Shown in pieces: positions 35,376 to 43,830 of a DNA stretch of 43,830 bases; the first letter of the stretch is position 1, and each line of letters begins with the position of its first letter. Under the pieces are notes generated by a model that worked only from the letters and a program-made list of their open reading frames with translations, was not told the DNA's origin and did no database searches. Source of the stretch: Synergistaceae bacterium (GTDB lineage: Bacteria > Synergistota > Synergistia > Synergistales > Synergistaceae); assembly GCA_031257775.1 (NCBI GenBank), contig JAIROA010000074.1, positions 1-43,830 on the forward strand. Reading direction: 5' to 3'. A program made the translations under genes and the position numbers.

Positions 35376-36665
35376 TCACTCGATTTTCAGCCCGCCCTCA
35401 TGCCTGACGCGCAGGACATGGCACGAGCCCGGGCCGAAAATCCCTCCCAGCGCCGCGCGATACTCGTCCAAAAGGGAATCCGGCACGAAAGCCTGAATGG
35501 TGCCGGCAAACCCCCCGCCCTGGAGGCGCCACGCGCCACGCCCCCTCAATATGCCCTGTGAGACCGCAAGGCCGACAGATATGCCCTGATGTTCAGGGGA
35601 TTTTATGGAGTACGCGTTCTGGTTGAATTCGAATGACGAGTGCCCGCACTCGATCATTAGCTCCATCCACCTCGATATGTCGCCGCTCTTTATCGCGGAC
35701 GCGGCCTCCCTGACCCTGCGGCACTCCTCGAAAAAATGAGCCGCGCGGATTACGGCCCTGTCGCCGGTTATGCGGCGCACATCCGCGATCCGCGCCTTGA
35801 AATTGCCGTATCCGACCTCCCTCAGGCAGCGTTTACCGAAGACATCCGCCACGCTCTCCATCTCGCTTCGGATTGCCGCGTATTCTTCCGTCAGGTTCGA
35901 GTGATCCCCTTTGGTATCGGTGACCACAAGGCGCAGCCCGTAAGAGGCGAGATCGAGCGGAACGCGCTCTATCGCCGGCAAAGAGGGGTTCTCGAAGTCT
36001 ATGGTTACGGCGCCTCCCGCCGAGCATGCGGTCTGATCCATCAGCCCTGACGGCTTGCCGAAGAATTCATTCTCGGCGTGCTGGCCAATTAGCGCGACAG
36101 TCAGAGCGTCAAAGCGCCCCCCGTTGTATTCCCAGTTGATTATTGCGCCGACACAGACCTCGAAAGCGGCCGAGCTGGAAAGGCCGCTGCCCTTGAGGAC
36201 GTCTGACGACGTATACGCGTCGAACGCGCCTAAATTCCCGCCCCGGCCGGCGAATGCGGAGGCGATGCCCCTTATCATGGCTGACGAATGCCCTCGTTCG
36301 GCATGGTCCGGCACGAGCGATGTTACGCGCACCGCGTCCTCTCCTTCGAACCCTCGCGAGCGGAGGCGGATGACATCGCCTCCGGACTTCGAGACGACGG
36401 CCACTATGTCCAGGTTTATTGCGGCGGCCATCACGACGCCGTTGTTGTGATCCGTGTGATTTCCGCACAATTCCACGCGCCCCGGCGCCGAATAGACGGA
36501 GATATCCCTTTCCTCGCCGTAATAGCGCTCGAAGCCCAGTATCGTCTCGATATATCGTTCCCTCTGCGCCCTGATGGACTCATGCCCGTATATTGATGAA
36601 AAAACATGGTCGTATCCGCCGCTCTGTATTTTTTTTATCATACATGACGCTTTTGCCATACACAT
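35376..36665 (-). CDS. galK: Galactokinase (GHMP kinase)
   Basis: 429 aa; 'VYSAPGRVELCGNHTDHNNGVVMAAAINLDIVAVV', 'LKGSGLSSSAAFEVCVGAIIN', 'GAWRLQGGGFAGTIQAFVP'. Confidence 0.93.
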   Translation of the reverse strand: MCMAKASCMIKKIQSGGYDHVFSSIYGHESIRAQRERYIETILGFERYYGEERDISVYSAPGRVELCGNHTDHNNGVVMAAAINLDIVAVVSKSGGDVIRLRSRGFEGEDAVRVTSLVPDHAERGHSSAMIRGIASAFAGRGGNLGAFDAYTSSDVLKGSGLSSSAAFEVCVGAIINWEYNGGRFDALTVALIGQHAENEFFGKPSGLMDQTACSAGGAVTIDFENPSLPAIERVPLDLASYGLRLVVTDTKGDHSNLTEEYAAIRSEMESVADVFGKRCLREVGYGNFKARIADVRRITGDRAVIRAAHFFEECRRVREAASAIKSGDISRWMELMIECGHSSFEFNQNAYSIKSPEHQGISVGLAVSQGILRGRGAWRLQGGGFAGTIQAFVPDSLLDEYRAALGGIFGPGSCHVLRVRHEGGLKIE

Positions 36666-36768
36666 GCCTCCTCCGCTGATAGGAGAGATTGTTTGGGAAT
36701 CTTCGCGGCGCGCCTTGCCCTTTCGATATCAGATGATATCATAACTCATGAGACTGGGGGGCTGGACT

Positions 36769-37797
36769 ATGAGCCGCGAATTTTTCGGCGTTACCTCTGA
36801 CGGGCGCCGCGTTGATCAGTACATGCTTCGCAACGGGAACGGCGTGACGGTGAAATGCGTTCCTTACGGCTGCCGCATAACCGGCATCCTGCTCCCGGCA
36901 GCGTCCGGGCATAAGGACATCGTCCTGGGTTTCGACAACCTGGCTCAATATGAGGCTGACGGCGCCGCGCATGGCGCGTTCATCGGCCGGTACGCCAACA
37001 GGATCAAGGGCGCTTCAGTCAGGATAGGAGGCCGCGATTATGGCCTGCCTAAGAACGACGGGGGCAATTTCCTGCACGGCAGCCTTAACAAACGGCTCTT
37101 TACGGCCGAAAGCGAGGCCCAGGATTCCGTAACCTTCAAGACAGCATCCCCGGACGGCGAGGATGGTTTTCCGGGAAATCTGAGCATAACAGTCCGTTAC
37201 GCGCTGGATGACGGCGACAGGCTTACGATGGAGTATTTCGCGAGAACGGACGCGGACACGCATGTCAACCTGACGAATCACGCGTATTTCAACCTTTCAG
37301 CCGGAATGGACGGAACCATAGAAAACCACCTTCTCAGGATAGAGAGCGGCGCGTTTCTCGAAACGACGGAAGAGCTTATCCCGACCGGCAGGATGATCCC
37401 GGTAAATGGAACGCCGTTCGACTTCAGGGACTGGAAAACGATAGGCCGCGACATAAATTCAGGCGACGTGAACCTGAAATACGGGCACGGATACGATCAC
37501 TGTTTCCTGATAAAGCGCCGGAACCCGGCAGGGCTGTCATTGGCGGCTGAAGCCCGTTCCCCGAATGGCGGCCTCTCAATGAGGGTTCTCACTACCCAGC
37601 CCGCCGTGCAGTTTTATACCGGCAACTTCTTGGACGGAACGGAAAAGGGCAAAGGATGCCGGATGAACCGCCGCGCTGGATTCTGCCTGGAGACGCAGCA
37701 TTATCCTGACGCGCCGCATCATCCCGGATTCCCGTCCACGCTGCTTAAGCCCCAAGAGGAGTTTCACGAGACGACGGTATTGGAGTTCGGCTTCTGA
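36769..37797 (+). CDS. galM: Aldose 1-epimerase (galactose mutarotase)
   Basis: 'GCRITGILLPAASGHKDIVLGFDNLAQYE...GAFIGRYANRIKGA', 'THVNLTNHAYFNLSAG', 'GYDHCFLI', 'FCLETQHYPDAPHHPGFPSTLLKPQEEFHETTVLEF'. ATG at 36769 preferred over 36748. Confidence 0.93.
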   Translation: MSREFFGVTSDGRRVDQYMLRNGNGVTVKCVPYGCRITGILLPAASGHKDIVLGFDNLAQYEADGAAHGAFIGRYANRIKGASVRIGGRDYGLPKNDGGNFLHGSLNKRLFTAESEAQDSVTFKTASPDGEDGFPGNLSITVRYALDDGDRLTMEYFARTDADTHVNLTNHAYFNLSAGMDGTIENHLLRIESGAFLETTEELIPTGRMIPVNGTPFDFRDWKTIGRDINSGDVNLKYGHGYDHCFLIKRRNPAGLSLAAEARSPNGGLSMRVLTTQPAVQFYTGNFLDGTEKGKGCRMNRRAGFCLETQHYPDAPHHPGFPSTLLKPQEEFHETTVLEFGF

Positions 37798-37895
37798 AAT
37801 AAGATTGCGCATTTATAAACATATCCGACATATTCAAAATAATGGGGGGAGCTGATTTCATTGTATAAATAGAAAATACGAAAGGAGGAATTACG

Positions 37896-37982
37896 ATGAT
37901 AAGAGGAACCGTGGTTCTGACCCTCATAGCGCTTGTAACTGTCAAAAGCATATCGTTTATAGCAAAGAAGGTGTTAGGCTGA
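37896..37982 (+). CDS. 28-aa hydrophobic small protein
   Basis: MIRGTVVLTLIALVTVKSISFIAKKVLG; strong SD AAAGGAGG (37881-37888) at good spacing. Below the ORF-track length cutoff. Confidence 0.55.
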   Translation: MIRGTVVLTLIALVTVKSISFIAKKVLG

Positions 37983-38014
37983 TACTAGACCGTTAACGAC
38001 AAGGAGGTGCTGGA

Positions 38015-38401
38015 ATGAGCAAGATCGAGTTAGGCTGCGTTTCGATTGACAGCTTAGATTTCCGTCCGCTCGCGGATTTTTACGTGAAGCTGCTGGATGG
38101 GAAAATAGAGCATGAATTTGGCGATCATGGAGTATCGGTGAGTTTGCCGGGAACAGACGTCAAGCTGAATTTCCTGAACGCGGAGGACTACGTGCCGCCG
38201 GTCTGGCCAGAAGAGCCGGGCAAGCCGCAGCAGATGGCGCATCTTGATTTATTCACTGATGATCTGCAAGGTGCCGTGAAGAAGGCCATAGAGCTTGGGG
38301 CGAAAAAAGCCCCGCAGCAGTTCATCCCCGAAATAACGGTCATGCTGGATCCCGCGGGCCATCCGTTCTGCCTGATACCTAAGGAACCGCCGATTAAATA
38401 A
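38015..38401 (+). CDS. VOC (glyoxalase/bleomycin-resistance) family protein
   Basis: 128 aa; 'DSLDFRPLADFYVKLLDGKIEHEFGDHGVSVSLPG', 'AHLDLFTDDLQGAVKKAIELGAKKA', 'VMLDPAGHPFCLIP'; aaggaggtg SD. Confidence 0.9.
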   Translation: MSKIELGCVSIDSLDFRPLADFYVKLLDGKIEHEFGDHGVSVSLPGTDVKLNFLNAEDYVPPVWPEEPGKPQQMAHLDLFTDDLQGAVKKAIELGAKKAPQQFIPEITVMLDPAGHPFCLIPKEPPIK

Positions 38402-38435
38402 CCTTTGGCCGCAATGGGCATCTTCGCCTTCGCGC

Positions 38436-38459
38436 AAAGAACATTTAATCAGCGATTCC
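38436..38459. repeat. Copy 2 of the 24-nt dispersed repeat aaagaacatttaatcagcgattcc
   Basis: Identical to 35343-35366; both copies are followed by [t/c]taaa. Confidence 0.75.
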
Positions 38460-38501
38460 CTAAACCGGACTGAGCGCGCCAAAAAATCCGGAATGCAAAA
38501 G

Positions 38502-38529
38502 AAGGGGACGTCCCGCAGGACGCCCCCTT
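38502..38529 (-). terminator. Terminator-like hairpin downstream of the rubrerythrin gene
   Basis: aaggggacgtcc-cgca-ggacgccccctt (one mismatch), followed on the minus strand by a T-rich tract (cttttg). Confidence 0.65.
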
Positions 38530-38564
38530 TATGTCGAGCCGTGCTGCGATTCTAATCTTGATGC

Positions 38565-39143
38565 CTACCAGTTTATGCCAAGCATCTCGAAATGCGCCTG
38601 CGGATGATCGCAGGCCGGGCATTTTTTGGGCGCTTCGGCCGTTTCTACGATATAGCCGCAGTTACGGCATCTCCACGTGATTTTCGTGTCCTTCTTGAAA
38701 ACTTTGCCCTCGGCCACGTTCTTCGCAAGGCCAAGGTAGCGTTCCTCGTGAAATTTCTCGGCGGCCGCGATTGCCCTCATCGCTGAGGCTATCTCGGGAA
38801 AGCCTTCCTCCTCGGCGGTCTTGGCGAACTCCGGGTACATGGTCATGTATTCGTAATGCTCGCCGGCAGCCGCGTCCTTGAGGTTGTCCAGCGTGCCGCG
38901 CTCCGGGCCGGCCGGAAAGGCGGCGGTGATTTCGATCTCCCCGGGGCCGTCCATGAAGCGGAACAGCCGTTTGGCGTGTTCCTTTTCCTGATCCGCTGTT
39001 TCCGTGAAAATAAACTCGATCTGTTTAAAACCCTCGTTCTTCGCTACTGACGCGTAATACGTGTAACGGTTGCGTGCCTGAGATTCGCCCGCGAAAGCCT
39101 TCATCAGGTTGACCTCTGTCTTCGTGCCCTTTACGCTTTTCAT
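38565..39143 (-). CDS. Rubrerythrin
   Basis: 192 aa; ferritin-like domain '[22 protein letters not shown]...[14 protein letters not shown]', C-terminal rubredoxin-like '[30 protein letters not shown]'. Confidence 0.96.
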   Translation of the reverse strand: MKSVKGTKTEVNLMKAFAGESQARNRYTYYASVAKNEGFKQIEFIFTETADQEKEHAKRLFRFMDGPGEIEITAAFPAGPERGTLDNLKDAAAGEHYEYMTMYPEFAKTAEEEGFPEIASAMRAIAAAEKFHEERYLGLAKNVAEGKVFKKDTKITWRCRNCGYIVETAEAPKKCPACDHPQAHFEMLGINW

Positions 39144-39373
39144 CCTTTTTTAATTCCTCCCCAAAAAAGATTTTTAACGTCATTGAAGTATATCAGACTC
39201 TCTGGCCGAAATGAATTCGTTTTTTGCCTGTCTTATCCGACATCGGCGGCTGTGTATTTTAAAGAGGGCTGTTACAGAATTCAGTGCCTGCTTGAGGTCG
39301 GTGCCGATTCGCGATAGGTGAATTTTTACGAGGCACGATTCATCTTGGCGCTATTTGTTTTATCTGTGCCCGC

Positions 39374-40558
39374 TCAACGAGACGGGCCGCGCCGGCGCCG
39401 CCGTTCCGTCTCGGGTTTGGGGCTGTTCGGGCCAGAAGGGCGTTCGTTTTTTTTCACATGCCCGCCGTGCGTGGGTTTTGTTGTTCCGGGTTTAGCTTTG
39501 TCCTGATCATGGGCAGGCTCGCGCCCTTTAAGCTGACCGCATGAGGCGCGGATGTCCCCCCCGCGCTCCGCGCGGATTTCCGCCTCGAAACCGGCTGACT
39601 TTAAAACGCTCTGAAAGCGCAGCACGTCTTCCGGGGCGCTGCGCGCGTAGCCGTTCAGGTTACCGTTGGCCGGTATGAGGTTTATATAGGCATGAAGGCC
39701 GTGCAGCAGCCTGACCAGATGGCGCGCGTGTTCCAGAGTGTCGTTCTTTTTTTTGAAGAGCGCGTACTCGATAGTCACCCTGTCGCCCGTCCTCGTCTGA
39801 TAATCCCTCATTGCCGCGACGAGTTCCTTAATCGGGTAGGACGTGTTGCAGGGGACAAGCTCGTCGCGCAGCTCGTCGTTCGTGGCGTGGAGCGAAACGG
39901 CTAGCCGGACGGGCAAGCCGGAGGCGGCCAGCGCCTCAATGCCGGGTATTATCCCGGCGGTCGATATCGTGAAGTGCCTTGCGCCGAGCCCCCGCATCTT
40001 CGGGTGATTGAGGACGCGGATGGCGGCAAGCACCGCCTCGGTGTTCAGGAGCGGCTCTCCCATGCCCATGAGGACGATATTCTGAATGTCCCTTCCCACG
40101 GACTGTTCCATAACCGCGAACTGGGAAGCTATCTCCCCGGACGTGAGGTTCCTGTCGAAGCCGGATGCCCCGGTGGCGCAGAACGGGCAGCCTATCGGGC
40201 AGCCTGACTGCGTTGAGAGGCACGCCGTGAGCCTATCGCCATGCTTTATGAGCGCCGTTTCGACGCGGGCGCCGTCACGCATGGCGATGAGGTATTTTCT
40301 TGTGCCGTCATCGGCGCGTTGGGAGCGGGCTATTTCAGGAGGGGAGAAGTCAAACGAGGCAGCCAGATCCGCGCGAAGCTCCTTGCCGAAATCCGTCATG
40401 CCCTCCGGGTCGAATACCCTCCGCTTCCATATCCACGCGCACACCTGACCTGCCCTATAGGACGGGTGCCCCAGGCCTGAGAAAAACTCCGTCCAGCCGT
40501 CGCAGTCCAGGTCAAAGGCCCATTTTTTTCGCTGTTTGTCCTGATCCGGCACCGTCAT
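39374..40558 (-). CDS. rlmN: 23S rRNA (adenine-C2)-methyltransferase RlmN (radical SAM)
   Basis: 394 aa; '[35 protein letters not shown]', '[13 protein letters not shown]', '[29 protein letters not shown]', '[12 protein letters not shown]'. Confidence 0.95.
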   Translation of the reverse strand: MTVPDQDKQRKKWAFDLDCDGWTEFFSGLGHPSYRAGQVCAWIWKRRVFDPEGMTDFGKELRADLAASFDFSPPEIARSQRADDGTRKYLIAMRDGARVETALIKHGDRLTACLSTQSGCPIGCPFCATGASGFDRNLTSGEIASQFAVMEQSVGRDIQNIVLMGMGEPLLNTEAVLAAIRVLNHPKMRGLGARHFTISTAGIIPGIEALAASGLPVRLAVSLHATNDELRDELVPCNTSYPIKELVAAMRDYQTRTGDRVTIEYALFKKKNDTLEHARHLVRLLHGLHAYINLIPANGNLNGYARSAPEDVLRFQSVLKSAGFEAEIRAERGGDIRASCGQLKGREPAHDQDKAKPGTTKPTHGGHVKKNERPSGPNSPKPETERRRRRGPSR

Positions 40559-41820
40559 AGATTCTTATAAAGAGGGTACGCGAGGCACAGGTCAGTCATT
40601 TTCGATCTGGTCGCCTTCCTGAGCGCCGCGTCGTCCGGCGCGGAAAGCACGCCGTCAATGGCATCCGCTATGACAGTCATTTCGTTTTCCGTCATGCCGC
40701 GCGTCGTGACCGCCGCTGTGCCGAAGCGGAGCCCGCTCGTCACCATAGGCTTTTCAGGGTCGAAGGGGATCGCGTTTTTGTTGGAGGTTATGCCGGCCTC
40801 GTGAAGCAGGCGCTCGGCGGCTTTTCCTGTCAGCGCCTTTGGCCTGAGGTCGACCAGCATCATATGGTTGTCCGTCCCCCCCGATACGAGGCGGAAGCCT
40901 CTTTCCTGCAGGGCCCCGGCCAGCGCTGAGGCGTTTTTGACCACCTGGCGCGCGTACTCTTTGAACCGCGGCTCTGACGCGAGCTTGAAGCATATGGCCT
41001 TGCCAGCGATTGCCGGCAGAAGGGGGCCGCCCTGAATTCCGGGGAAGACCGTGCGGTCGAGATCCTGCGCAAAACCATCCTTGCATAGGACGAAGGCGCC
41101 TCTGGGGCCGCGCAGCGTTTTGTGAGTGGTGGATGTCACGAAGTCCGAGTACGGCGCCGGATTCTCGTGGGCGCCGCCGGCTACGAGACCTGCGATATGC
41201 GCCATGTCCGTAATGAGGATCGCGCCTGTCTCGTCCGCTATCTCGCGGAAGCGCTTGAAGTCTATGGACCTTGGGTAAGCGCTCGCGCCGGCTACGATGA
41301 CTTTTGGCCTGCTTTCCCTCGCCAGGCGCGCCAGGTCGTCGTAGTCGATCGTTTCGGTCTCGGCGTTCACGCCGTATGCCGCTATTTTGTACATTTTGCC
41401 AGTGAAGTTGATCGGATGCCCGTGCGATAGGTGCCCGCCGTGATCGAGCCTCATGGAGAGCATCGTGTCGCCCGGCCTCATCACGGAGAAATAAGCGGCC
41501 TGATTCGCGGTGCTTCCAGAGTGCGGCTGCACGTTCGCGTGATCGGCCCCGAAGAGGGCCTTTGCCCTTTCTATCGCGATCTCCTCTATCTGTTCGACGT
41601 ACTCGCATCCGCCATAATATTTTTTGTGAGGGTATCCCTCAGCGTATTTGTTTGTCAGAACGGAGCCCATTGCCTCCAGAATCGAAGCCGGGACGAAGTT
41701 CTCCGACGCGATCAGCTCGATCTGCGTCCTCTGCCGCGAAAGCTCCTCTTTTATGAGTCTGCCGACCGTCCCGTCAGCTTCCTCGATGGAAGCTTCCATC
41801 CCATCCATGAAACATCCCAT
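40555..41820 (-). CDS. glyA: Serine hydroxymethyltransferase
   Basis: 421 aa; '[46 protein letters not shown]', '[20 protein letters not shown]', '[20 protein letters not shown]'. Confidence 0.97.
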   Translation of the reverse strand: MGCFMDGMEASIEEADGTVGRLIKEELSRQRTQIELIASENFVPASILEAMGSVLTNKYAEGYPHKKYYGGCEYVEQIEEIAIERAKALFGADHANVQPHSGSTANQAAYFSVMRPGDTMLSMRLDHGGHLSHGHPINFTGKMYKIAAYGVNAETETIDYDDLARLARESRPKVIVAGASAYPRSIDFKRFREIADETGAILITDMAHIAGLVAGGAHENPAPYSDFVTSTTHKTLRGPRGAFVLCKDGFAQDLDRTVFPGIQGGPLLPAIAGKAICFKLASEPRFKEYARQVVKNASALAGALQERGFRLVSGGTDNHMMLVDLRPKALTGKAAERLLHEAGITSNKNAIPFDPEKPMVTSGLRFGTAAVTTRGMTENEMTVIADAIDGVLSAPDDAALRKATRSKMTDLCLAYPLYKNL

Positions 41821-42035
41821 TTACCATATACCCCCCGCCGCTGAATTTTGCAACCGCTATTATATCCTCAAGACTGTTTCCCGTAAATCGCGTCATGGTC
41901 ATGAGCGCGCCGGATTATGCCTGGGAGCGTGTACCACAAGGAGGACGCAGCGCATCCGGGCCGATTACGCCAAGGGCGATGACGGTCAGTGTCAGCATTA
42001 AAATGGGGGGCTGTCCCGCGTTTCGAGTCTAACGC

Positions 42036-43553
42036 CTATTTCGAGGCATCTTCTATGACTTTCCAGATATCAGGCGTCTCAAAGCCTTTTCTCCAGAAAG
42101 CCGCGCCCGCCAGGCCATATTTATCCAGAAGGCCCATCCGCAGCGCTATGGATTCCGCGTCCTCGATCCATACCCTGAACTTGTCTCCATCGCCTGTGTA
42201 CTCTATGTAATTCTGCCCGGCCGCCTCCAGCCACTTTTTCTGTGCGCCGGTTGTCGCTATCTTATGATCTGAAGACGCCATCGAAAACGTCCGCGATTTG
42301 ACCGACGTCTTTCCGTTCTTTCCCTTCGTCTCCCGCCACTCTCTCGTGTAGAACGGCACTCCCATGAGCAGCTTGCCAGACGGCACTTCGGCAAGCGTGT
42401 TCTCGATCGCGGCGCGGACCCACGGGAGCGACGCCGTCGAACCGGCGCGGGGCGAGGTGCGCCAGTGTTCGTCGTATGTCATGACGGCTATGTAATCGAC
42501 TATCTGAGAGAGCTGTTTGCGCTCGTAGCAGAGCGACCATCTCGATGGCACCGTCACGTCCATAGAAAACAAAAGCCCCTGCTCCCTGCCCGAGGCGGCA
42601 AATCTCCGGACGAAGTCGGTGAGCGGTTTCGCGTCTTTATTGTCAACGCTCTCGAAATCGATGTTTATGCCGTCAAAGCCATAAATTTTCGCGTATGCCA
42701 ACATGCTGGCGATAAAGGCATCCTGCGCCTTCTGATCTGCCAGAAACTTGCCCGTCCTTGCCTTGTTGAAACCGTTGGACACGAGAGCCCATACCTGAAT
42801 TCCCTGCGCGTGGGCGGACTCGACATAGGATACGTCTGCCCTGTTGCCGACGCGCCCCGTCTCGTCAAGAAGGACGAACCAGGTCGGCGAGATCACGCTT
42901 ACGGCTGTCAATGGCGCCTCAGTCGTAAGATCCGCGTTGTCGTTCATGACATGATCCCAGACGAGGTTGAAGCGCCCCGTAAGTTTCTCCGGCACCGGCT
43001 GCTTCCTGTACGGCGCTATGTAGGGCGACATGTGCCGGAGAGCCCCTACCGTGAGGACGTCGCCGGGCGCGAAAGCGTATGCCAGGCCCGTTATGTTTTC
43101 CATGCCGGTCAGGTTGAAATAAAGCTTGCTGTCCTCGCTCTTTGCTCTGAAATAAAGATCGGCGGCGTCTGGGGCAAGCGACGCCAGGGCCGGCAGGCCG
43201 AACGTTTCCGCTGGCTTATCGACACGGATGGAGTACGATGTTTTTTCAGGAGAGAGCTTGACCGGGACGTTCATCTGCGTCAGCAGTTCGCCCGGAACCC
43301 AGACATCCGGCGGTATGGCGCTGTCCGCGTGTTCCCTGATGATCGCCGCGTGCGGGGTCATGTTCACTGCGCCGGGAGAAACCATCCGCCCTATCCTGAC
43401 GTATCTTGAAAAAGGGTCGTCAGGCACCGTGTCCCCTGCATACGCCATCCCGGCCATGAAAGCTGCCAGAAGCAGCGCTGCGGCGGCCGCCGCGAAGCGG
43501 ACATGCCAGACCCGGGGGGCGCGTTTTTTCATGCGATTCGGATGAATGATCAT
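42036..43553 (-). CDS. Secreted glycoside hydrolase family 18 protein (YaaH/spore-germination-type)
   Basis: 505 aa; signal peptide; 'YGFDGINIDFESVDNKDAKPLTDFVRRF', 'YIAVMTYDEHWRTSPRAGSTASLPWVRAAIENTLAEVPSGKLLMGVPFYTREW'. SD AAGGAG about 7 nt upstream of the ATG. Confidence 0.88.
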   Translation of the reverse strand: MIIHPNRMKKRAPRVWHVRFAAAAAALLLAAFMAGMAYAGDTVPDDPFSRYVRIGRMVSPGAVNMTPHAAIIREHADSAIPPDVWVPGELLTQMNVPVKLSPEKTSYSIRVDKPAETFGLPALASLAPDAADLYFRAKSEDSKLYFNLTGMENITGLAYAFAPGDVLTVGALRHMSPYIAPYRKQPVPEKLTGRFNLVWDHVMNDNADLTTEAPLTAVSVISPTWFVLLDETGRVGNRADVSYVESAHAQGIQVWALVSNGFNKARTGKFLADQKAQDAFIASMLAYAKIYGFDGINIDFESVDNKDAKPLTDFVRRFAASGREQGLLFSMDVTVPSRWSLCYERKQLSQIVDYIAVMTYDEHWRTSPRAGSTASLPWVRAAIENTLAEVPSGKLLMGVPFYTREWRETKGKNGKTSVKSRTFSMASSDHKIATTGAQKKWLEAAGQNYIEYTGDGDKFRVWIEDAESIALRMGLLDKYGLAGAAFWRKGFETPDIWKVIEDASK

Positions 43554-43560
43554 CGCTCAC

Positions 43561-43830
43561 TCCTTTGAGAAGGGCTGATTTATCGTCAGGGGCCTAAAGG
43601 GTGAAGATTTAAACCCTTGCAACGCCTGGGCTCTTAAACGTTGAAATGTCGTTTAGGCGAATTAATCAGCGCTTCCTTTGAGAAGGGCTGATTTATCGTC
43701 AGGGGCCTAAAGGGTGAAGATTTAAACCCTTGCAGCGCCTGGGCTCTCAAACGTTGAAATGTCGTTTAGGCGAATTAATCAGCGCTTCCTTTGAGAAGGG
43801 CTGATTTATCGTCAGGGGCCTAAAGGGTGA
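43561..43830. repeat. 113-bp tandem repeat, at least 2.4 copies, running off the window end
   Basis: Units 43561-43673, 43674-43786 and 43787-43830 (partial). Copies 1 and 2 differ at two positions (gcaacg/gcagcg and ctctta/ctctca). Confidence 0.95.

Noticed and set aside
35322-35561. 79-aa ORF starting with an ATGA overlap after the 52-aa protein
   Set aside because: Mostly antisense to the galK C-terminus; likely chance despite the ATGA coincidence.
36715-36742. Promoter/operator for galM (TTGCCC ... TATCAT overlapping palindrome ATGATATCAT)
   Set aside because: Weak -35 and short leader; not enough to call as a feature without TSS data.
39187-39192. Extended -10 (TGATATACT on the minus strand) for rubrerythrin
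   Set aside because: Good -10 but poor -35 (TTCATT); left as a possibility only.
40754-41608. 284-aa ORF on the - strand
   Set aside because: Alternative frame within glyA, Arg-rich, no recognisable domain.
41895-42032. 45-aa ORF (MVMSAPDYAWERVPQGG...) between glyA and the GH18 gene
   Set aside because: No SD, no recognisable family; probably chance in a GC-rich spacer.
42465-43409. 314-aa ORF on the + strand
   Set aside because: Antisense to the GH18 gene; shadow ORF composition.
43561-43830. CRISPR array
   Set aside because: The repeat is contiguous 113-bp tandem units with no variable spacers, and no cas genes are nearby.

Overview
A GC-rich bacterial chromosome segment, probably Synergistota. 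That placement is an inference from a Synerg-CTERM-like C-terminus near position 640-737 and from the overall gene content. The centre (about 8.7-28 kb, minus strand) is a nearly continuous outer-membrane and lipid A/Kdo superoperon. In transcription order it reads: sigma factor, putative anti-sigma-like membrane protein, bamA, uncharacterised envelope protein, lpxD, lpxC, fabZ, lpxA, kdsC, lptF/G-type permease, [repeat-like insertion], lpxI, lpxB, msbA, lpxK fused to an LpxB-related domain, kdsA, kdsD, waaA. It is flanked at about 1.8-8.7 kb by an LPS-core-like glycosyltransferase cluster (ELM1-like, GT4, DUF4254, GT9, GT4, beta-propeller protein). Downstream are rpsD, an FGGY kinase, a galactose uptake and use module (mglBAC, galK, galM), a VOC protein, rubrerythrin, rlmN, glyA and a GH18 protein. 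The most notable items are: the sigma/anti-sigma-like pair heading the envelope operon; an LpxK fusion with an altered P-loop; an uncharacterised protein between bamA and lpxD; a 113-bp tandem repeat abutting the GH18 Shine-Dalgarno, with related sequences elsewhere; a 134-bp MITE-like element inside the lipid A operon; a decayed Synerg-CTERM gene; and two small membrane-protein ORFs (52 and 28 aa). No CRISPR array, rRNA, tRNA or transposase gene was recognised. All family assignments come from reading the protein sequences; no database search was run.
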